NCBI RefSeq assembly: GCF_008369295.1
Contig: NZ_VOBG01000017.1
Coordinates: forward strand, 1 to 64,000
Direction of reading: 5' to 3'
Length of the DNA stretch: 64,000 bases
DNA from: Pseudomonas sp. ANT_H4
Lineage (GTDB): Bacteria > Pseudomonadota > Gammaproteobacteria > Pseudomonadales > Pseudomonadaceae
Part shown: in pieces, positions 61,136-64,000 of the stretch
How positions within the stretch are numbered: the first letter of the stretch is position 1
Layout: each line of letters starts with the position of its first letter
The notes under the pieces: model-generated
Seen by the model: only the letters and a program-made list of their open reading frames with translations
Databases searched by the model: none
What the model was told of the DNA's origin: nothing
Position numbers and translations under genes: made by a program

Positions 61136-62302
61136 TCAGAAGCTACGTGGCAGTTCGAGCAAATGCTCGGCCACGTAGGACAGGATCAGGTTGGTGGAGA
61201 TCGGCGCCACCTGGTACAGGCGGGTCTCGCGAAACTTGCGCTCGACGTCGTATTCGCAGGCAAAACCAAAGCCGCCGTGGGTTTGCAGGCAAGCGTTGGC
61301 TGCTTCCCACGAGGCTTTGGCCGCCAGGTACTTGGCCATGTTGGCGCTTGCCCCGGCGTTGGCGCCGCTGTCGTACTCCTCACAGGCACGCCAGCGCATC
61401 AGGTCTGCCGCTTCGATTTCGATATGGGCTTGGGCAATCGGGAACTGCACACCCTGGTTCTGCCCGATGGGCCGGCCAAACACCACGCGGTCGCGGGCAT
61501 AAGCACTGGCCTTTTCGATAAACCAGCGGCCGTCGCCGATGCACTCAGCGGCGATCAGGGTGCGCTCGGCGTTGAGGCCGTCGAGGATGTAGCGAAAGCC
61601 CTTGCCCTCTTCGCCAATCAGGCTATCAGCGGGTAATTCAAGGTTGTCGAAGAACAGCTCGTTGGTTTCGTGGTTGACCATGTTGGCAATGGGCTGGACC
61701 GTCAGGCCGTTGCCAATGGCTTCACGCAGGTCAACGAGGAAAATCGACATGCCTTCGGACTTTTTTTTCACTTCGGCCAGGGGCGTAGTACGCGCCAGCA
61801 GGATCATCAGGTCGGAATGCTGGACCCTGGAAATCCACACTTTCTGACCGTTGATCACGTACTTGTCGCCGCGCTTGATGGCGGTGGTCTTGATCTTGGT
61901 AGTGTCGGTGCCGGTGGTGGGCTCGGTGACGGCCATCGATTGCAGGCGCAATTCACCGCTGGCCAGCTTGGGCAGGTAGAAACTTTTCTGCGCCTCGCTG
62001 CCATGGCGCAGTAAGGTGAACATGTTGTACATCTGGCCGTGGACGGTGCCGGAGTTGCCGCCACAGCGGTTCACTTCTTCGAGGATCACCGACGCTTCGG
62101 CCAGGCCCAGGCCCGAGCCGCCGTATTCCACCGGGATCATCGCCGCCAGCCAGCCGGCGTCGGTCAGGGCCTTGACGAAGGCGTCGGGGAAGCCCTTTTC
62201 TTCATCGACCTTACGCCAGTAAGCGGCATCGAATTCGGCGCAAAGGGCGCGTACGCCTTCGCGGATGGCATTCAGTTCTTCGCTGTCGTTCGGGTTCATC
62301 AT
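61136..62302 (-). CDS. Acyl-CoA dehydrogenase of the itaconate cluster
   Basis: A 388-residue FAD enzyme: DAGWLAAMIPVEYGGSGLGL, NSGTVHGQMYNMFTLLRHGS, LQSMAVTEPTTGTDTTKIKT, KYVINGQKVWISRVQHSDLM, and NACLQTHGGFGFACEYDVER near the end. Domain order (helical, beta, helical) and length are standard. Its substrate in this cluster is unknown. It lies 10 bp before the MmgE gene; the start ATG 62302 follows the MaoC gene by 32 bp. Confidence 0.85.
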   Translation of the reverse strand: MMNPNDSEELNAIREGVRALCAEFDAAYWRKVDEEKGFPDAFVKALTDAGWLAAMIPVEYGGSGLGLAEASVILEEVNRCGGNSGTVHGQMYNMFTLLRHGSEAQKSFYLPKLASGELRLQSMAVTEPTTGTDTTKIKTTAIKRGDKYVINGQKVWISRVQHSDLMILLARTTPLAEVKKKSEGMSIFLVDLREAIGNGLTVQPIANMVNHETNELFFDNLELPADSLIGEEGKGFRYILDGLNAERTLIAAECIGDGRWFIEKASAYARDRVVFGRPIGQNQGVQFPIAQAHIEIEAADLMRWRACEEYDSGANAGASANMAKYLAAKASWEAANACLQTHGGFGFACEYDVERKFRETRLYQVAPISTNLILSYVAEHLLELPRSF

Positions 62303-62334
62303 GGGGCTCTGCGCCTATTGTTCTTGGAGGTGGT

Positions 62335-63153
62335 TTATTCGAAATGCAGCTCTGCACGCTGGGCCAGGCCATCGGCGTTACCGGCCCACAGCTCAGCGAC
62401 ACCTTTTGCAGTGATGCGCCCGCCGACTTCAAAGGGTTGCGGCGCAATCAGCGGGCGAACGCCGCGATAAGAAAGCCGGCGCAAGGTCGCGTCGGGGTGG
62501 GCACGGCAAAAGGCGCGCAGGCTCAAGGTGGCGATCAGCGGGCCGTGTACCACCAGCCCCGAATAGCCTTCGGTGCCGGTGACATAGGGGTAGTCGTAGT
62601 GGATGCGATGGCCGTTGAAGGTCACGGCGCTGTAGCGAAACAGCAGGATGGCCGTCGGGTCGACAGCTTCGCGCCAGTCGCCCTGCGTCAGCGCCTCGCC
62701 GCTGCCCTGCTTGGGTGACGTGGGCTCGCGGTAGACGATGTCTTGCTCTTCGCGAATCGCCAGGCGGCCGTCCTGGGTGTAGTCATGGCATACGGTGACA
62801 AACAGCAGCGAACCAGTACGGCCGGTTTTTTCTTCCACCTGGGTGATGGTGGACACGCGAGTGGCTGACTCACCGGCGCGCAAGGCATGGAAAAACTCGA
62901 TACGCCCACCGGCCCACATGCGGTTGCGATTTTCGGCGGGAGGCAGGAAACCACCACGGGCTGGATGACCGTCACCACCCAACGCCGATTCCGGCAACGG
63001 GTCCTGGAAAAAGCACCATTGCCATAACGCGGGAACGGAACCACCATCGGCCGGAACCTCCTCGCCCAACGTCGCGGCGATACGTTTGAGCAAGTTGTGG
63101 CTCAAGTGGTCGTGGGCTGTTTCGCTACGGCCAATCCAGTCTGTGGCGCTCAT
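62335..63153 (-). CDS. ich: MaoC-like hydratase, probably itaconyl-CoA hydratase
   Basis: A 272-residue double-hotdog protein of the FAS1-like dehydratase/MaoC type: MSATDWIGRSETAHDHLSHN, WQWCFFQDPLPESALG, NRMWAGGRIEFFHALRAGES, LLFRYSAVTFNGHRIHYDYP and YSGLVVHGPLIATLSLRAF. The hydratase signature is FNGHRIHYD with YxGLVVHGPL. It hydrates itaconyl-CoA to citramalyl-CoA in the ict-ich-ccl route. ATG 63153 fits the family start; the frame is open to 63261. First gene of the operon. Confidence 0.85.
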   Translation of the reverse strand: MSATDWIGRSETAHDHLSHNLLKRIAATLGEEVPADGGSVPALWQWCFFQDPLPESALGGDGHPARGGFLPPAENRNRMWAGGRIEFFHALRAGESATRVSTITQVEEKTGRTGSLLFVTVCHDYTQDGRLAIREEQDIVYREPTSPKQGSGEALTQGDWREAVDPTAILLFRYSAVTFNGHRIHYDYPYVTGTEGYSGLVVHGPLIATLSLRAFCRAHPDATLRRLSYRGVRPLIAPQPFEVGGRITAKGVAELWAGNADGLAQRAELHFE

Positions 63154-63273
63154 CGGGGGGCATGTCCTTGGGCAGGGAATCTGCACCGGATCATGCAAGC
63201 CCGTGGTCGTTCCGGGAATTTGCATTTTAATAAAGCAGCGTTCGGCTATGCTGAACGCCAAATCCTCTCCCCA

Positions 63274-63361
63274 GTAGCAGATGTCGAGTGAAACGAGGCT
63301 GCGTCAGCGATGCGTCAGATACACCGCTGACGCTGCCTCGCCGGGGCTCGACAGCTGCTAC
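63274..63361. repeat. About 90-bp imperfect inverted repeat, copy B (itaconate promoter region)
   Basis: GTAGCAGATGTCGAGTGAAACGAGGCTGCG... pairs with the inverted CGCTGCCTCGCCGGGGCTCG and ACAGCTGCTAC at the right. The right half, ATACACCGCTGACGCTGCCT then CGCCGGGGCTCGACAGCTGCTA, differs from copy A at 56540-56629 at only a few positions. It lies in the 240-bp region between the divergent regulator and the operon, immediately upstream of the regulator start. Confidence 0.8.
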
Positions 63362-63392
63362 GAGGAGTCATGATTATTTTCGGGAGCCTTGC

Positions 63393-64000
63393 ATGCACTT
63401 CGATCTGACCGACCTGCGCCTGTTTATCCATATCGCCGAGTCCCCAAGCCTCACCCAAGGCGCCAAGCGCGCCTTCCTCTCGCCTGCCGCCGCCAGTGCG
63501 CGGATCAAGACCCTGGAAGGCCAGTTGGACACACGGCTGCTGTACCGCGACAGCCGTGGCGTGGAGATCACCCCGGCGGGCGAACGGCTGCTGCACCATG
63601 CACGGCTGATCATGCGCCAGGTGGATTACCTGAAAAGCGAGTTCACCCAATACGATATTGATTCGGCCGGGCATATCCGCATCTTTGCCAACACCACAGC
63701 GGTGACTGAATTCCTTCCGGAAATCCTCGCCGGCTTCCTGTCTCAGCGCCCTGGCGTGACCGTCGACCTGCAGGAGCGCCTATCCCGTGACATCGTCCGT
63801 GGCGTGCTCGACGGCACCAGCGACATGGGCATCATCGCCGGCCCCGTGGAAGCTGCGGGTTTGCAGGTGTTGCACTTCAGCACCGACCACCTGGTGCTGA
63901 TGGTGCCGGTGGGGCATCCACTGGCGGACAAGTCGTCGGTGACGCTGGAACAAACCCTCGCCTACCAACACATCGGCCTACACGAAGGCAGCACGCTGTT
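63393..64000 (+). CDS. LysR-family regulator of the itaconate operon (3' end beyond window)
   Basis: The frame from ATG 63393 is open to the window edge (202 residues). LysR HTH at residues 5-62 (LRLFIHIAESPSLTQGAKRA, FLSPAAASARIKTLEGQLDT), then an effector domain (HIRIFANTTAVTEFLPEILA, GVLDGTSDMGIIAGPVEAAG). It is divergent from the MaoC gene, as the LysR gene is in the P. aeruginosa itaconate locus. GGGAGCC stands before the ATG. It probably activates the operon in response to itaconate or a CoA ester. Confidence 0.85.
   Translation, partial: MHFDLTDLRLFIHIAESPSLTQGAKRAFLSPAAASARIKTLEGQLDTRLLYRDSRGVEITPAGERLLHHARLIMRQVDYLKSEFTQYDIDSAGHIRIFANTTAVTEFLPEILAGFLSQRPGVTVDLQERLSRDIVRGVLDGTSDMGIIAGPVEAAGLQVLHFSTDHLVLMVPVGHPLADKSSVTLEQTLAYQHIGLHEGSTL

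Noticed and set aside
1..64000. tRNA, rRNA or CRISPR arrays
   Set aside because: No cloverleaf-like sequence, rRNA segment or regularly spaced direct repeats were recognised on reading the window.

Overview
The window looks like chromosomal DNA of a fluorescent-group Pseudomonas. The host genes are GC-rich with Pseudomonas-like codon use. Supporting signs are the GAGCGGGCTTGCCCGC-type intergenic repeats, an ampR/ampC pair, and an itaconate-degradation operon in nearly the order known from P. aeruginosa. All calls were made by reading the sequence and its translations; no database search was run.

Layout. (1) 1-2.7 kb: the end of an IS66-family element sits inside the 5' end of a YeeE/YedE transporter gene, followed by small hypothetical genes. 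(2) 2.7-5.2 kb: cystathionine beta-synthase and a gamma-lyase-type enzyme, a reverse transsulfuration pair. (3) 5.3-10.2 kb: a visibly AT-rich foreign island that starts with a broken IS3-type transposase cutting a GNAT gene. It carries a type III secretion chaperone-like gene, an effector-like gene and two tandem paralogues that resemble eukaryotic scavenger mRNA-decapping enzymes (DcpS). Both paralogues are broken, one by a frameshift and one by an amber codon. (4) 10.6-15.9 kb: NCS1 permease, TorF-type outer-membrane protein, exported amidohydrolase and LuxR regulator, probably one uptake and hydrolysis unit. (5) 16.1-20.2 kb: periplasmic nitrate reductase napEDABC. (6) 20.2-23.2 kb: a translationally coupled operon of a small helical protein, a double-domain KaiC-like ATPase and a histidine kinase. 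(7) 23.4-26.4 kb: agmatine deiminase, an internally deleted second copy, and a divergent LysR regulator.

(8) 26.6-34.2 kb: IS66 debris, a LacI-type regulator with a perfect palindrome in the divergent promoter region, a TonB-dependent receptor, a flavin monooxygenase, an exported alpha/beta hydrolase and a sulfonate-type binding protein. (9) 34.4-42.1 kb: a LysR regulator divergent from a Liv-type ABC transporter (five genes), then an ATC hydrolase and an N-carbamoyl-amino-acid amidohydrolase. This fits a route from 2-amino-thiazoline-4-carboxylate to L-cysteine. (10) 42.2-43.4 kb: a gene graveyard with pieces of LysR, LysE, serine-hydrolase and possibly EamA genes. (11) 43.5-52 kb: GFA protein, Fur-box siderophore receptor, small proteins, LysE and EamA exporters around a MocR regulator, a thioesterase and a dienelactone hydrolase. 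(12) 52.2-54.4 kb: ampR and ampC. (13) 54.6-64 kb: the itaconate operon (MaoC hydratase, acyl-CoA dehydrogenase, MmgE/PrpD, CoA-transferase, citramalyl-CoA lyase, TRAP transporter PQM) with a divergent LysR gene running off the window.

Sulfur acquisition is a recurring theme: transsulfuration, a sulfonate-like cluster and ATC to cysteine. The most unusual content is the DcpS-like pair in a type III effector-like island. Next are the KaiC-kinase operon and the many half-decayed genes beside IS fragments.
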